Assembly (NCBI RefSeq): GCF_000423265.1
Contig: NZ_AUHQ01000013.1
Span: forward strand, 1 to 49,251
Origin: Ligilactobacillus saerimneri DSM 16049
GTDB lineage: Bacteria; Bacillota; Bacilli; Lactobacillales; Lactobacillaceae
Length of the DNA: 49,251 bases
Direction of reading: 5' to 3'
Shown here: piece by piece, positions 28,919-41,369 of the stretch
Layout: each line of letters begins with the position of its first letter
Position numbering within the stretch: the first letter of the stretch is position 1
Notes under the pieces: model-generated
Told to the model about the DNA's origin: nothing
The model's database searches: none
What the model saw: the letters and a program-made list of their open reading frames with translations, nothing else
Program-made: the position numbers and the translations under genes

Positions 28919-30385
28919 CTAATTTGTTTTAGTTGGATCAAAGAACCATTGCTTGCCGTCACGGGCCAGCAATTCATCTGCAGCTTGGGGCCCCATTGAT
29001 CCTGATTCATAGTTCGGGAAGGCTGGTGTTTCCATATCCCAAGCAGAGCGGATTGCGTCCACAAATTGCCACGAATACTTAACTTCTTCCCAGTGAGTGA
29101 AGTTTGTTGCATCCCCCCGCAGCAAGTCATGCAACAACTTCTCATATGCTTCTGGGCAATCCCGATTTTGATTCCGGTATGCCAAAGGCAACTGCTTCAT
29201 CTTGAAACCTGTATCATAATCTTTATCATTGATGTACAGCGTAATTTCTTCATTAGGGTCAACATCAATCGATAAAACATTGTTGGTTAAAGCAACACCT
29301 GGGAAAATGTTAGTTGGCATTTTCTTGAAGATGACATCAATTCTTGTTGCCTTTGTTGCCAACCGCTTCCCTGTGCGAATATACACCGGCACCCCCGCGA
29401 AATTCATATTTTCCACTTCGAGCTTACCCGCAACAAACGTCTCAATCGCTGAATCATCAGCAATATTATCTTCATCCCGGTAAGCATGTACTCCTTCGCC
29501 TGGTCCATACTGCCCCCGCACAAAATTGTGGGCCACTTCATCCGGAGTATATACCTTCAGCGACTTGAGCGCACTGATCTTTTCTTGGCGCAGGTCTTGA
29601 TCATTGAAGGAAACTGGGGCATTCATAGTCAGCAGGGACACAATTTGCAGGATGTGATTTTGAACCATATCCCGTAAAGCGCCCGCTGTTTCATAATAGC
29701 CTGCCCGTTCTTCAACCCCCAAGGACTCACTCAAAGTGATTTGAATATTATCGATGTAGCGGTTGTTCCATAAATTCCGGAAAATACTGTTTCCAAACCG
29801 AATGGCGGTAATGTTTTGAATCATCGCCTTACCTAAATAATGGTCAATCCGAAAAATCGAGTCAGCCGGGAAATACTTCTCAATTGATTGGTTGAGTTCA
29901 GTTGCAGTGGCTAAATCCCGCCCAAAAGGCTTTTCCACTACGACCCGGTTGTAGCCGTGATCAGTCACTAACTTTTGCGTCTTTAAGTGTTCGGCAATTG
30001 TCCCAAAGAAACGTGGTGACATTGCCAAATAAAAGACCCGGTTTCCCCCGATTTCATACTCATCATCCAGCTGTTGAGCCAACTTTTTAAGGATCATGTA
30101 GTGTTCCGTATCATTTACATTATGTGATTGATAATAAAAATGGTCGGCAAAATTTTCAACCATCGCTTCGGTATAAAAGTCTGCGTCGACACTTCCCCGA
30201 ATAGAATCAGCGACTACTTCTCGATAGTGCTCATCTGTCCATGGCCGCCGGGCTGTCCCAATAACAGCGAAACTCTTTTGAATATGTCCCCGCCGGTATA
30301 AATTAAATAACGCCGGATACAACTTTCTTTGGGCCAGGTCTCCTGTCCCCCCAAAGATAATAAATAGCGCTTTTTCTTCTCTCAT
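28919..30385 (-). CDS. zwf: Glucose-6-phosphate 1-dehydrogenase
   Basis: Oxidises glucose 6-phosphate to 6-phosphogluconolactone with NADP, the entry to the oxidative pentose phosphate and phosphoketolase routes. The 488 residues include the Rossmann motif FGGTGDLAQRKLYPAL, the active site RIDHYLGK (with its catalytic lysine and the nearby histidine) and the conserved EKPFGRD. ATG 30385 has AGGAAC upstream. It is monocistronic, flanked by its own promoter and a hairpin. 6-phosphogluconate dehydrogenase is not in the window. Confidence 0.97.
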   Translation of the reverse strand: MREEKALFIIFGGTGDLAQRKLYPALFNLYRRGHIQKSFAVIGTARRPWTDEHYREVVADSIRGSVDADFYTEAMVENFADHFYYQSHNVNDTEHYMILKKLAQQLDDEYEIGGNRVFYLAMSPRFFGTIAEHLKTQKLVTDHGYNRVVVEKPFGRDLATATELNQSIEKYFPADSIFRIDHYLGKAMIQNITAIRFGNSIFRNLWNNRYIDNIQITLSESLGVEERAGYYETAGALRDMVQNHILQIVSLLTMNAPVSFNDQDLRQEKISALKSLKVYTPDEVAHNFVRGQYGPGEGVHAYRDEDNIADDSAIETFVAGKLEVENMNFAGVPVYIRTGKRLATKATRIDVIFKKMPTNIFPGVALTNNVLSIDVDPNEEITLYINDKDYDTGFKMKQLPLAYRNQNRDCPEAYEKLLHDLLRGDATNFTHWEEVKYSWQFVDAIRSAWDMETPAFPNYESGSMGPQAADELLARDGKQWFFDPTKTN

Positions 30386-30418
30386 GGTTCGTTCCTACTT
30401 TCAAGATTAACTAAATCA

Positions 30419-30447
30419 ATTTTAAACTTATCCCCAATAAATCACAA
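30419..30447 (-). promoter_or_regulatory. Candidate promoter of zwf
   Basis: On the minus strand TTGTGA (30442-30447), a 17-base spacer and TAAAAT (30419-30424) lie about 34 bases before the zwf start. The -35 hexamer falls inside one arm of the inverted repeat 30443-30534. Confidence 0.45.
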
Positions 30448-30534
30448 ATATTTAGAATTTATAAAATATGGAGCGAAATAAAGAGGAGGAAAAAATGCTA
30501 ATCACTTAACATCCTCTCCTCCTAAATATTTGTG
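30443..30534 (-). repeat. Inverted repeat with inner hairpin between yajC and zwf
   Basis: Outer arms CACAAATATTTAG (30443-30455) and CTAAATATTTGTG (30522-30534) are perfect 13-bp reverse complements. Inside, AGGAGGA (30484-30490) pairs with TCCTCCT (30517-30523). Read on the minus strand, this inner hairpin is followed by CTTTATTT and is the likely terminator of the mutS-yajC transcript. The role of the outer arms is unknown. Confidence 0.55.
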
Positions 30535-30593
30535 GTATTAGTCAGTGCACTCAAATAGTACCAGATGACTTTTATTCAACCACTCCAGAATAA

Positions 30594-30929
30594 TTATTCT
30601 GCGTCCTTATCTGCTTTTTCTTCAGTTGATGCTTCTGCGGATGCAGCAGGAGCTGCGTCCTTAGCCCGGTTAACTACCCGTGCAATTGCCACGCTATCAA
30701 ATACCAAATATACCCCGTCACAGTCTAAAGTAACAGTCTTATCTTCAGTGTTGATGCTATCAATCACACCGTGCAACCGTCCGATTGTCACAACTTCGTC
30801 GCCCCGCTTCAAGCTGTCCACCAATTGTTGGTGTTGCTTTTGTCGCTTGGATTGGCTCCGCATTGTGAACCATAACATGATGATCACAACTGCAAATAGT
30901 AATACATAACTCATTGTACCGCTGTTCAT
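30594..30929 (-). CDS. yajC: Preprotein translocase subunit YajC
   Basis: A small single-span membrane protein associated with the Sec translocon. The 111-residue form begins MNSGTMSYVLLFAVVIIML (membrane helix), then KRQKQHQQLVDSLKRGDEVVTIGRLHG, the conserved YajC core. A C-terminal Ala/Glu/Lys tail follows. ATG 30929 is selected because GAAGGAG is 8 bases upstream; the frame extends 17 codons further without a ribosome site. It is the last gene of the mutS operon, behind tgt, as in many bacteria. Confidence 0.93.
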   Translation of the reverse strand: MNSGTMSYVLLFAVVIIMLWFTMRSQSKRQKQHQQLVDSLKRGDEVVTIGRLHGVIDSINTEDKTVTLDCDGVYLVFDSVAIARVVNRAKDAAPAASAEASTEEKADKDAE

Positions 30930-30998
30930 TATTTTCACTCCTTCAACTATTTCATTGAATACTTTAACAAAACTTTTCACAAGTTAATAGTTAAATTT

Positions 30999-32144
<1,146 letters not shown>

Positions 32145-32159
32145 TCATATTCCTCCCTG

Positions 32160-33203
32160 TTATTTGATAAACATTGCATCCCCAAAGCTAAAGAAGCGAT
32201 ACTTTTCTTGAACTGCATGCTTGTATGCATTCAAGATGTTTTCGCGTCCCGTAAAGGATGCTACCAACATCACTAGCGTTGACTTTGGCAAGTGGAAGTT
32301 AGTAATGAAAGCTTGGACTACCTTCCATTCATAGCCTGGTTTGATGAAAATATCAGTCCAACCACTGTCAGCCTTGATTTCACCATTGAACTTAGTACCA
32401 ATCGTTTCCAAAGTTCGAATTGAGGTGGTCCCGGTCGCAACGATCTTGCCCCCATTGGCCCGCACTTCGTTAAGCGTAGCCGCTGCTTCAGGAGTTAACC
32501 GGTAAAACTCACTGTGCATCTTGTGTTCTTCAATATTATCAGTTGAGACTGGTCTAAACGTTCCCAACCCCACATGGAGGGTTAGATAAACTAACTTCAC
32601 ACCCTTATCAGCGATCTTTTGTAGCAATTCTTTAGTAAAGTGTAACCCCGCCGTAGGAGCTGCTGCTGAGCCGACTTCCCGTGAATAAACTGTTTGGTAC
32701 ATTTCTGGGTTGTCCAGCTTTTCTTTGATATAAGGTGGTAACGGCATTTCCCCCAAGCGGTCCAATATTTCCATGAAGATCCCATCATAATGGAACTCAA
32801 TCATCCGCCCACCGTGCTCCAATTCCTTGGTAACCGTAGCGGTCAATTCGCCATCACCAAAACTAATGGTTGTCCCCACTTTTGCTCTTTTAGCTGGCTT
32901 GACCAAAGTTTCCCACTCGTCACCATGGGTGTTGTTCAACAACAGCACTTCCAAGTGGCCACCCGTTTCTGGTTTGGTCCCATAAATCCGGGCAGGCATC
33001 ACCCGCGAGTCATTCATAACCAACGCATCACCCGGGTTTAACTGGTCAATAACATTGTAAAAATAATCGTCTTGATATTCACCAGTTTGTGCATCAAGCA
33101 CTAACATCCGTGATTGATCCCTTTTTTCTAGTGGTGTTTGGGCAATCAATTCTTCTGGCAAATCATAATCAAAATCACTAGTTGTGTAATGTGGTGTACT
33201 CAA
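32160..33203 (-). CDS. queA: tRNA preQ1 ribosyltransferase-isomerase
   Basis: Transfers and isomerises the ribose of S-adenosylmethionine onto preQ1 in tRNA, giving epoxyqueuosine. The 347 residues show the family's N-terminal [33 protein letters not shown] and the C-terminal [17 protein letters not shown]. Translation starts at TTG 33203 after AAGGTAAG; no ATG precedes the conserved start. It lies between ruvB and tgt with 16- and 15-base gaps. Confidence 0.96.
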   Translation of the reverse strand: MSTPHYTTSDFDYDLPEELIAQTPLEKRDQSRMLVLDAQTGEYQDDYFYNVIDQLNPGDALVMNDSRVMPARIYGTKPETGGHLEVLLLNNTHGDEWETLVKPAKRAKVGTTISFGDGELTATVTKELEHGGRMIEFHYDGIFMEILDRLGEMPLPPYIKEKLDNPEMYQTVYSREVGSAAAPTAGLHFTKELLQKIADKGVKLVYLTLHVGLGTFRPVSTDNIEEHKMHSEFYRLTPEAAATLNEVRANGGKIVATGTTSIRTLETIGTKFNGEIKADSGWTDIFIKPGYEWKVVQAFITNFHLPKSTLVMLVASFTGRENILNAYKHAVQEKYRFFSFGDAMFIK

Positions 33204-33219
33204 TTTCTCTTACCTTCTT

Positions 33220-34230
33220 TTATTTATTTGTTTGCTTCATTCCCAGGTGGGCATAAGCAGCTGCTGTGGCTACCCGTCCCCGTGGAGTACGCTTAATAAA
33301 ACCAATTTGCATGAGATAAGGTTCAACCATATCCGCGATTGTCTCAGTTTCTTCACCAATATTGGCCGCTAAAGTTGCAACCCCGACCGGACCACCATCA
33401 TAGAGCTCAATCATTGTGGTCAGTAATTTGCGGTCGGTTTCATCCAACCCTTTCTTGTCGACCCGCAACATTGCCAGGGCATAGTCAACTATCTCCGCAT
33501 TGATCTCATCCATTTGGGCCACGTCAGCAAAGTCACGCACCCGCTTCAATAGCCGGTTGGCAATCCGGGGGGTCCCCCGTGATCGCCGGGCAATCTCGAC
33601 CGCCCCGCTGCTAGCAATCCGACTATTAAAAACGGCTGCTGACCGCTCAACAATGGCCGTCAGCTCCGTAACCGAATAATACTTCATGTGTCCCACTATT
33701 CCAAACCGTTCCCGCAACGGTGCAGACAGCATCCCAGCTTTGGTAGTCGCCCCAATCAGCGTAAATGGTGGTAAGGGGAAGTGGACTGCATGGGCAGTCG
33801 GTCCTTGACCAATGATAATATCAATAAAGAAATCTTCCATTGCAGAATATAATACTTCTTCTACTGCCTTGGGTAAACGGTGAATTTCATCAATAAATAG
33901 GACATCGCCCGGGTTAAGCTCGTTTAATAGGGCAACCAAATCACCGTTCTTTTCAATCGCCGGCCCCGAAGTGGTTTTGATATTGACCCCCATTTCGTTT
34001 GCAATCACACTCGCCATAGTGGTCTTCCCCAAGCCCGGTGGTCCATACAAGAGCACGTGGTCGAGCGCTTCTTCCCGTTGTTTGGCAGCCTGAACATAGA
34101 CCCCAATTTCATCTTTGAGTTTAGTCTGTCCAATATATTCGCTCAGTAAATGGGGACGGAGGGAAAGTTCGTCCGTCCGTTCAGCCTGGTCACTGCTCGT
34201 ACCAGAAACTAAGCGTTCATCCTCTGTCAT
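33220..34230 (-). CDS. ruvB: Holliday junction branch migration helicase RuvB
   Basis: Hexameric AAA+ motor that drives branch migration with RuvA. The 336 residues have Walker [10 protein letters not shown], Walker [10 protein letters not shown], sensor motif [12 protein letters not shown] and a C-terminal winged helix ([16 protein letters not shown]). ATG 34230 has GAGGTGAG upstream. It is 13 bases after ruvA. No ruvC is present; Firmicutes use RecU instead. Confidence 0.97.
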   Translation of the reverse strand: MTEDERLVSGTSSDQAERTDELSLRPHLLSEYIGQTKLKDEIGVYVQAAKQREEALDHVLLYGPPGLGKTTMASVIANEMGVNIKTTSGPAIEKNGDLVALLNELNPGDVLFIDEIHRLPKAVEEVLYSAMEDFFIDIIIGQGPTAHAVHFPLPPFTLIGATTKAGMLSAPLRERFGIVGHMKYYSVTELTAIVERSAAVFNSRIASSGAVEIARRSRGTPRIANRLLKRVRDFADVAQMDEINAEIVDYALAMLRVDKKGLDETDRKLLTTMIELYDGGPVGVATLAANIGEETETIADMVEPYLMQIGFIKRTPRGRVATAAAYAHLGMKQTNK

Positions 34231-34243
34231 CTTCTCACCTCAC

Positions 34244-34849
34244 TTATTTATTGTTGAGTAAGTGTAGTGCCTGGCTCAGATACTCGTTTGTATCCTTGCC
34301 TGCAAAATTTTGTAATTGTTTCCCAACTTTTTTAATATCAGTCTTAGTATAACCGAGAGAAGCTAGGGCCTCCAAGCTTTCCCGTAAGGCCGGACTAGCA
34401 TCCGTTGGTGTTACATCTAAAGCCTGCTGTCCCACCAAGTTGGCAGGGGTAATTTCCTTCATTTTTCCCTTGAGATCCAAGATAATCTGCTGGGCTGTCT
34501 TCTTACCAATCCCTGGAAACTTAGTCAGGAATTTGTCATTGTTAGTATTAATCGCATTGATCAACCCACTGTGGTCTTCATTGGCTAATATCGCCAAAGC
34601 ACTTTTAGGCCCTATTCCAGAAACACTCAATAGCTTAATAAAAAGTTGTTTTTCATCAAAAGTTTGAAATCCATACAAGCTAATATCGTTGTCACGCACA
34701 GCTTGATAAATATAGACTTTCTGGTCGTCATTAGTTGCCGTATAGCGAAAAGGATTAGCCACTAAAACGCGGTACCCCACCCCACCAACGTTGATCACAA
34801 TGTAATAAGGGGTAACATCAGTAATTTTTCCAATAAAGTATTCGTACAT
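34244..34849 (-). CDS. ruvA: Holliday junction-binding protein RuvA
   Basis: Tetrameric protein that holds the four-way junction and recruits RuvB. The 201 residues show the N-terminal OB fold ([19 protein letters not shown]), two helix-hairpin-helix motifs ([16 protein letters not shown] and [17 protein letters not shown]) and a C-terminal RuvB-binding three-helix domain. It is 17 bases after mutL and 13 before ruvB. Confidence 0.97.
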   Translation of the reverse strand: MYEYFIGKITDVTPYYIVINVGGVGYRVLVANPFRYTATNDDQKVYIYQAVRDNDISLYGFQTFDEKQLFIKLLSVSGIGPKSALAILANEDHSGLINAINTNNDKFLTKFPGIGKKTAQQIILDLKGKMKEITPANLVGQQALDVTPTDASPALRESLEALASLGYTKTDIKKVGKQLQNFAGKDTNEYLSQALHLLNNK

Positions 34850-34866
34850 TTACTCCAATCCTTTCC

Positions 34867-36834
34867 TTATTTCAATTCCTTGTCAATAAAGTCTGTATGG
34901 TGTGGATCTTGAATACGCTTGAACATGCGCTCAATGTCCCGGCTAGTAAAGTGAACTAACGTTGGTCGCCCATGCGGACAGTTAAAGGGATTTTCACACT
35001 GGTTTAACTGGGTCAACAAAGCTTTGGCCTGGCGGTCATCCAAATGTTGGTTAGCCTTGATGGCCCGTTTACAGCTCATCATAATCGCTGTCTTCTCCCG
35101 AAATTTAGCAATCGAAAGCTGTTGGTCTTGCAGAAAATAATCAATCATTTCTTTGATCGTATCTTCCTCTTGTCCAGCAATAAACCAGGTTGGATGTTGC
35201 CGCACAACATAACTATTAGGACCAAAGTCTTCCAGAATGATCCCAAGTTGTGCCAACTTCTCTAGATTGGGTTTAATCCGGACCATATCTGTCACGGGAT
35301 AGTTCAATACAATTGGCAATAATAACTTCTGTTGATCGGGAGATACTTCCCCAATTTTTTGCCTAAAATATTCATATTTAATTCGTTCCTGGGCTGCATG
35401 TTGGTCCACAATATATAAGCCTGCTGGACTTTCCGCCAACAAATAGGTTCCATGCATCTGGCCAATATATTTGAGCTCAGGGAAACGGGCTGTTTCTCCT
35501 GCTTCTGTCTGTTCCGCTGGGACCAATTCTGAGTTCGGTTCCGTTGCTGAAGTGTGCTCTTTAGCACTGTATTTTTGATCCCACTTTTGTACTAGTGGTT
35601 TAGTTAGGTCTGCTTTATTTTTGATAATTACGGTTGGTGGTTCAGGTCCGGCATCTTCCCGAACTTCAGCCGACGTGCCCAGCGGGCCTTCTTGGGGCTG
35701 GTGGTATGCAGTAGATCCTGCTTCTGAAAGCTGCTTTTCTCTTTTATCGGTCTGTGAATCCTCAAAGGCTGCCGCCATACCGGCTTGGAGCTGCACTAAA
35801 TCGACTTTCTTATTGGCATGCAAATTTTCTAAAGCATCTGGAATCAAATTTTCCGTCGTCAGCCGGTTAGCAATTGTTGTTTCGATCAAGTGCGTTAGCT
35901 GTTCTTCCTTAGAAATGCGGACTTCTTGCTTAGTCGGGTGCACATTAACATCCACCAATAGCGGGTTGAGTTCAATATTAAGCACAGCAATTGGATAACG
36001 GCCAATCATCAACTTTGAACCATATCCCTTGATCAAAGCCTTAGTCAATTGAAAATTTTTAATGTACCGGCCATTAATTAATAAGCTGATGTATTTGCGG
36101 GCTGCCCGCGTTAACTTGGGGAGGGAAACAAAACCGGTTACCTTGAAATCGTGATCTTCACCGGTAATAGCTAGCATCTGCCGGGCACTTTGCACCCCAT
36201 AAATTGCCCCAATCACTTGTTGCAAATTGCCATTGCCCGCTGTTTGCAATAATTGATGTCCGTTATTGGTCAGTGAAAAGGCAATTTCAGGATGACCTAA
36301 CGCCAACCGGTTAACAATATCACTAACAGCCGCTAACTCTGTCGCTAAGGAGCCCAAGTATTTCAAACGCGCAGGGGTGTTATAGAATAGCTCAGTAACT
36401 GTGATGGTAGTTCCGGGACGACTGGCACTCACCCCAAATTCCAAAACAGTTCCCCCTTTAAGGTGGATAGCAGTTCCGGGCTGATCAGTCGTTGCAGTAG
36501 TTAGCTGCACATCGGCGATTGAGGCAATACTTGGCAACGCCTCCCCCCGAAAGCCAAGGGTCTGCACTTTAAACAAATCTTCGCGCGCACTGATCTTGCT
36601 GGTGGCATGGCGCTTAAAGGCAAGTTTCACCTCATCAGCCGGAATCCCGTCACCATTATCCATCACCTGAATTGACTTCAAGCCCACCTCTTCGACTACA
36701 ATGTCAATCGTTGTCGCATGGGCATCAATTGCATTTTCAACTAATTCTTTGACTACCGAAGCTGGACGTTCTACGACTTCTCCGGCCGCAATTTGATCCG
36801 CTAAATTAGGTGCTAACTCATGGATTTTGCCCAC
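34867..36834 (-). CDS. mutL: DNA mismatch repair protein MutL
   Basis: Couples mismatch recognition by MutS to strand nicking. The 655-residue protein has the GHKL ATPase motifs ([33 protein letters not shown]), a poorly conserved linker, and a C-terminal domain with the nuclease motif [12 protein letters not shown]. The metal-binding helpers CKRAIK and CPHGRP are also present, so it is the endonuclease-active type expected in bacteria lacking MutH. Start GTG 36834 follows AAGGAAGGA. It is 18 bases after mutS. Confidence 0.96.
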   Translation of the reverse strand: MGKIHELAPNLADQIAAGEVVERPASVVKELVENAIDAHATTIDIVVEEVGLKSIQVMDNGDGIPADEVKLAFKRHATSKISAREDLFKVQTLGFRGEALPSIASIADVQLTTATTDQPGTAIHLKGGTVLEFGVSASRPGTTITVTELFYNTPARLKYLGSLATELAAVSDIVNRLALGHPEIAFSLTNNGHQLLQTAGNGNLQQVIGAIYGVQSARQMLAITGEDHDFKVTGFVSLPKLTRAARKYISLLINGRYIKNFQLTKALIKGYGSKLMIGRYPIAVLNIELNPLLVDVNVHPTKQEVRISKEEQLTHLIETTIANRLTTENLIPDALENLHANKKVDLVQLQAGMAAAFEDSQTDKREKQLSEAGSTAYHQPQEGPLGTSAEVREDAGPEPPTVIIKNKADLTKPLVQKWDQKYSAKEHTSATEPNSELVPAEQTEAGETARFPELKYIGQMHGTYLLAESPAGLYIVDQHAAQERIKYEYFRQKIGEVSPDQQKLLLPIVLNYPVTDMVRIKPNLEKLAQLGIILEDFGPNSYVVRQHPTWFIAGQEEDTIKEMIDYFLQDQQLSIAKFREKTAIMMSCKRAIKANQHLDDRQAKALLTQLNQCENPFNCPHGRPTLVHFTSRDIERMFKRIQDPHHTDFIDKELK

Positions 36835-36852
36835 AGCAATCCTTCCTTTCGC

Positions 36853-39468
36853 TTATTTCTTTAACATCTCTTGCCATTTGACAGCTGCCTTAACAATGTC
36901 AAACATCTTCATATCCATAAGGTCTAAATTCTTAATAGCTGCTAGGACTTGGTCCTCTTGACTAGACCGCGGCTTTGCCGTTGCCTCAGGTTGAAAGAGC
37001 GATAGCTGACCTTTTTCAGCTGGCACCTGTTCAGCAATGTGGACACTACTTGCCTGACGAACATCCCGCTCTGTTTTGGCGTCTTGATTGTCAGCCCCCG
37101 CTTCCAACTGCTGTAAAATCTTGTTAGCCCGCTCTAACAATGAAGTTGGCATCCCAGCTAGCTTAGCCACATGGATCCCATATGATTTATCTGCTGGTCC
37201 ATCTTGCATCTTATGCAAGAAAACCAAATCGCCATTTTGTTCCATCGCTCCAACATGAATGTTTTTCAATGCTGGCAATGATTCTTCTAACGCGGTCAAC
37301 TCATGGTAGTGCGTTGAAAATAAAGTTTTGGCGTGGATGTGGTCATGGACGTACTCAATGATTGCCTGGGCCAGGGCCATCCCATCGTAAGTAGCTGTTC
37401 CCCGGCCAATTTCATCAAATAAGATCAAGCTATTAGGTGTTGCTTGTCGTAAAGCATCATTGGCTTCCATCATTTCTACCATGAAGGTTGATTCTCCGGA
37501 AATTAAGTCATCCGCAGCCCCTATCCGGGTAAAAATCTGGTCAAACAATGGCAAGGTAGCTTTGGTAGCCGGCACAAAGCAGCCAATTTGCGCCATCACT
37601 ACTGTCAACGCTAACTGCCGCATATAAGTGCTCTTCCCCGACATGTTTGGTCCCGTGATCAAAAGAATGTCCAAAGATGCCGGCATATTGATGTCATTTG
37701 GGACATAACTTTGCTTGCCAATTACCTTTTCCACTACGGGATGCCACCCACCTGTCACCTGCAAATCATGCCCATCGGTGAACTGGGGCCGGGTAAGGTG
37801 TGCTTCTTCGCTAATAACAGCAAAACTCTGCAAAACATCAAGTTGCGCCAAGCCATGGGCCAACCGCTGCAGCCGTTTAATTTGATCTTTAATCTGTTCC
37901 CGCAAAGCTACAAACAGCTGATACTGTAATTCAGTCGCTTTGGTTTTAGCTCCCAAGATGAGATTTTCTTTCTCTTTCAATTCTGGTGTCACAAACCGTT
38001 CGGCATGGGTTAAGGTTTGTTTCCGTTGGTAACGATCTTCAGGTAACTTAGCCAAGCTCCCTTTAGAAACTTCAATATAATAGCCAAAAACCCGGTTATA
38101 ACCAATTTTCAAGTTGTTAATTCCTGTGGCCTGACGTTCCTGTGCCTCTAACTGTGCTAGCCACTTTTTGCCATTCTGCATCGCATCGACATACTGGTCG
38201 AGCTCTGCGTTGTATCCTGGTCGAATTAAGTTACCATCAGTTACTGCAATTGGGGGGTCGTCGACGATCGCCTGATCGATCAAGTCCACTACTTCTTCAA
38301 CCGGATCGAGTTGGTCAAGCAGGGGCTTGAAAGCCTGACCATCTAACTCGCTTAAAACATATTTTATTTGCGGAATATGTTGTAATGACGTTTTCAATTG
38401 AATCAAATCCCGGCCATTAACATTTCCGAATGCCACCCGCCCTGCTAACCGTTCCAGGTCGTACACGTGGGTTAATTCTTCTTGGATGGTATTGCGTTCC
38501 AGGAAATTATCTAATAACAATTGGACCAAGGCTTGGCGTTGTTCAATTTGTTGGCGTTCAAGTAATGGCCGTTCAATCCATTGCTTCAACAGCCGGCCCC
38601 CCATAGCCGTTTTAGTTGCGTCTAGTAACCATAAAAGTGTCCCACTCTTCTTGCCCGTACGGGAGTTGCTGATCAATTCAAGGTTGCGCTTGGCATAGCG
38701 GTCTAGGCGCAAAAAGTCTGCTGGTTGATAATGAACTGATTGCTGTAAATGGGCTAGGCTTCGTTTTTGCGTTACCGTTAAATACATCAATAGGTGCTTA
38801 ACGGCTTGAATTTCAGCATCTGCTGTTAGGTTCTGGCTAACATAACTGAACTCGCTTCTTTGCTCCACCGTATTCTGTTGGGACTGGAGAATTTTAAGCT
38901 TATCGATTACAGCGCGGGTTGGTGCAGTCACACTCTCATCAATAACAATTTCTTTAGTCCGGGTTGCGACTAATTCATTTTCAACAGCAGTCAAATCTTT
39001 CAGCACCGTTGACCGCATTTCGCCGGTTGATAAGTCAACATAGGCAAAACCATACTGGTCATCTGTCTGGTGGATTGCGGTCAAATAATTATTGCTCTTA
39101 TTTTCACCAGCTTTTTGCTCCATTAATGTTCCGGGAGTAATTAGTTGAATAACCCCCCGCTTAACCATCCCTTTAGCTGTACTTGGGTCTTCTAGTTGCT
39201 CACAAATAGCCACCTTGTACCCTTTTTCCACTAAAATATCGATATAGTTACTGGCTGCATGGTGGGGAACACCACACATTGGAATATGTTCTTGCCCATT
39301 TTTATTCCGTTGGGTCAAAGTTAATTCTAAAATTTGTGCCCCTTTAATCGCATCATCATAAAACATCTCATAAAAATCACCGATACGATAGAACAAAAAA
39401 GCATCTGGGTAATCCTGCTTGATCTCCAGATATTGCTTCATCATAGGTGTTACACTTTTTTTAGCCAT
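36853..39468 (-). CDS. mutS: DNA mismatch repair protein MutS
   Basis: Recognises base mismatches and small loops. About 871 residues include the mismatch-binding motif ([15 protein letters not shown], with its Phe and Glu wedge), Walker [26 protein letters not shown] and the C-terminal helix-turn-helix. The ATG at 39468 ([14 protein letters not shown]) fits the family start. The frame extends 18 codons further to a GTG at 39522; the ribosome site before 39468 is only a modest GGGG, so the exact start is uncertain. It begins the long mutS-mutL-ruvA-ruvB-queA-tgt-yajC operon, just after the rny terminator. Confidence 0.94.
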   Translation of the reverse strand: MAKKSVTPMMKQYLEIKQDYPDAFLFYRIGDFYEMFYDDAIKGAQILELTLTQRNKNGQEHIPMCGVPHHAASNYIDILVEKGYKVAICEQLEDPSTAKGMVKRGVIQLITPGTLMEQKAGENKSNNYLTAIHQTDDQYGFAYVDLSTGEMRSTVLKDLTAVENELVATRTKEIVIDESVTAPTRAVIDKLKILQSQQNTVEQRSEFSYVSQNLTADAEIQAVKHLLMYLTVTQKRSLAHLQQSVHYQPADFLRLDRYAKRNLELISNSRTGKKSGTLLWLLDATKTAMGGRLLKQWIERPLLERQQIEQRQALVQLLLDNFLERNTIQEELTHVYDLERLAGRVAFGNVNGRDLIQLKTSLQHIPQIKYVLSELDGQAFKPLLDQLDPVEEVVDLIDQAIVDDPPIAVTDGNLIRPGYNAELDQYVDAMQNGKKWLAQLEAQERQATGINNLKIGYNRVFGYYIEVSKGSLAKLPEDRYQRKQTLTHAERFVTPELKEKENLILGAKTKATELQYQLFVALREQIKDQIKRLQRLAHGLAQLDVLQSFAVISEEAHLTRPQFTDGHDLQVTGGWHPVVEKVIGKQSYVPNDINMPASLDILLITGPNMSGKSTYMRQLALTVVMAQIGCFVPATKATLPLFDQIFTRIGAADDLISGESTFMVEMMEANDALRQATPNSLILFDEIGRGTATYDGMALAQAIIEYVHDHIHAKTLFSTHYHELTALEESLPALKNIHVGAMEQNGDLVFLHKMQDGPADKSYGIHVAKLAGMPTSLLERANKILQQLEAGADNQDAKTERDVRQASSVHIAEQVPAEKGQLSLFQPEATAKPRSSQEDQVLAAIKNLDLMDMKMFDIVKAAVKWQEMLKK

Positions 39469-39532
39469 CAACTTGCCCCATTTCTTCTCGATTTCATTCT
39501 GTTTAATTTTAACATTTATCACTAAAAAATAA

Positions 39533-39558
39533 AAAAAGTCACGTCAAGCGTGACTTTT
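39533..39558 (-). terminator. Terminator of rny
   Basis: AAAAAGTCACG-CTTGA-CGTGACTTTTT on the minus strand is a near-perfect hairpin followed by a long T-run. It begins about 8 bases after the rny stop and insulates mutS. Confidence 0.9.
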
Positions 39559-39566
39559 TAAGCAAC

Positions 39567-41135
39567 CTACTTGGCATATTCGATTGCTCTCGTTTCGCGA
39601 ATAACCGTGACCTTAATATGTCCTGGATATTCTAACTCATTTTCAATCTTATTCTTGATATCTCGTGCTAAGACCGTTGCTTGTAAATCATTGATTTCGC
39701 TTGGTTTTACAATCACCCGAACTTCGCGTCCTGCTTGGATTGCATAACTCTTCTTAACTCCTGAGAAATCATTAGCAATTGTTTCCAGTTTTTCTAAACG
39801 GTGAATATACTTTTCAAGTGATTCACTCCGTGCCCCTGGCCGAGCTGCAGAAATCGCATCAGCTGCAGCCACTAACACTGCAATTACTGATTTTGGTTCT
39901 ACATCCCCGTGATGTGATGCGATAGTATTCACAACTACGTCACTTTCTTTGTACTTCTTAGCCAATTCGACACCTATTTCTACGTGTGAACCATCTACTT
40001 CATGATCAATTGCTTTTCCGATATCGTGTAATAATCCTGCGCGTTTTGCCATTACGACATTTTCGCCTAATTCAGCTGCTAGCACTCCCGCAATTTTAGC
40101 TACTTCGATGGAGTGAACCAAAACATTTTGCCCATAACTGGTCCGGTAGTGCATCCGCCCAACGGTTTTAATTAAATCAGGGTGCATTGCATGCAAGCCC
40201 AGATCAAACAAGGCTTGCTCCCCTTTTTCTCTAATTTTAGAATCAATTTCCTTAGTAGCTTTTTCAACCATTTCTTCAATCCGAGCGGGATGAATCCGTC
40301 CGTCTTGAATCAACTTCTCTAATGCCACCTTGGCAATTTCTCTTCTTACTGGGTCAAAACCACTCAAAACGACTGCCTCTGGTGTGTCGTCAATAATCAA
40401 ATCGATCCCTGTTAACGTTTCTAAGGTACGAATATTGCGTCCTTCACGCCCGATAATCCGTCCCTTCATTTCATCGTTAGGTAAGGTAACGACGGAAACC
40501 GTGCTTTCAGAAACCATATCGGCAGCACTCCGTTGAATTGCTTGCGCAATAAGGTTCTTGGCTGTCTTATCAGCAGTTGCTTTGATTTCAGCTTCATTAT
40601 CTTTGATCATTACTGCTAATTCATGATCAAGACTAGCCCGTGTTTGCTTCAAGATTAATTGCTTAGCATCATCCTGCGTCATAGCAGCAATCTGAGCTAG
40701 TTTATCTTGTTGTTGCTGAATTAAGTTGGAAACATCTTCTTGCTTTTGCTTTAAGATCTGGTTATCCCGGGTATACTTACTTTCCCGCTGTTCAAGTGCT
40801 CCTTCTCTTTTGTCAAGTTGGGAGTCTTTGCGATCAAGGTTTTCTTCCCGTTGTAAAAGCCGATTTTCTTGCTTTTGAACTTCGGCTCGCCGCTCTTTTA
40901 GTTCACTTTCGATTTCTTTACGATAACGATGACTTTCATCTTTAGCCTCTAACAGAGCTTCCTTCTTGCGAGCTGCCGCGTCTTTTTTGGCGGTAGCAAT
41001 AATCCCTTCTGCTGTCTGCGTAGCTTGATCCAAAGCCTTTTCGTGAAAAGCCTTACGTAAACTATATCCGATAACAAGACCGATCATTAAAGCCGCAATA
41101 ATAGCGATGGCGAGGATTACGATTATCATACTCAA
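39567..41135 (-). CDS. rny: Ribonuclease Y
   Basis: Membrane-anchored endoribonuclease that initiates mRNA decay in Firmicutes. The roughly 522-residue protein has an N-terminal membrane helix ([20 protein letters not shown]), a long charged coiled coil (to about residue 200), a KH domain ([15 protein letters not shown]) and an HD domain ([15 protein letters not shown]). TTG 41135 is chosen as start because GGAGGTG is 7 bases upstream; the ATG two codons later is 13 bases from it. It has its own promoter and terminator. Confidence 0.94.
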   Translation of the reverse strand: MSMIIVILAIAIIAALMIGLVIGYSLRKAFHEKALDQATQTAEGIIATAKKDAAARKKEALLEAKDESHRYRKEIESELKERRAEVQKQENRLLQREENLDRKDSQLDKREGALEQRESKYTRDNQILKQKQEDVSNLIQQQQDKLAQIAAMTQDDAKQLILKQTRASLDHELAVMIKDNEAEIKATADKTAKNLIAQAIQRSAADMVSESTVSVVTLPNDEMKGRIIGREGRNIRTLETLTGIDLIIDDTPEAVVLSGFDPVRREIAKVALEKLIQDGRIHPARIEEMVEKATKEIDSKIREKGEQALFDLGLHAMHPDLIKTVGRMHYRTSYGQNVLVHSIEVAKIAGVLAAELGENVVMAKRAGLLHDIGKAIDHEVDGSHVEIGVELAKKYKESDVVVNTIASHHGDVEPKSVIAVLVAAADAISAARPGARSESLEKYIHRLEKLETIANDFSGVKKSYAIQAGREVRVIVKPSEINDLQATVLARDIKNKIENELEYPGHIKVTVIRETRAIEYAK

Positions 41136-41222
41136 ATCTTTACACCTCCACACCATCATTAATGATCACTAATCTAATCACCAATCATTGATGTTTTTAT
41201 TTTGAATTACATACACATTGAT

Positions 41223-41252
41223 ATTTTAATGTTTTTGCCCGGTTACTGTCAA
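41223..41252 (-). promoter_or_regulatory. Promoter of rny
   Basis: On the minus strand TTGACA (41247-41252), an 18-base spacer and TAAAAT (41223-41228) lie about 88 bases before the rny start. Confidence 0.6.
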
Positions 41253-41317
41253 TAATTACTCCTAGTTGGTCGCATTAGGATCCACTAATTTAAATATTTA
41301 TTTACCGGACAACAAAA

Positions 41318-41348
41318 GGACAGCCCTATCTCGTAGTGCTGGCTGTCC
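41318..41348 (-). terminator. Terminator of recA
   Basis: On the minus strand GGACAGCC..GGCTGTCC (8 bp, 15-base loop) is followed by TTTTGTTGT. It lies about 21 bases after the recA stop. Confidence 0.85.
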
Positions 41349-41369
41349 CTGTTTTAAATATGCAATTAA

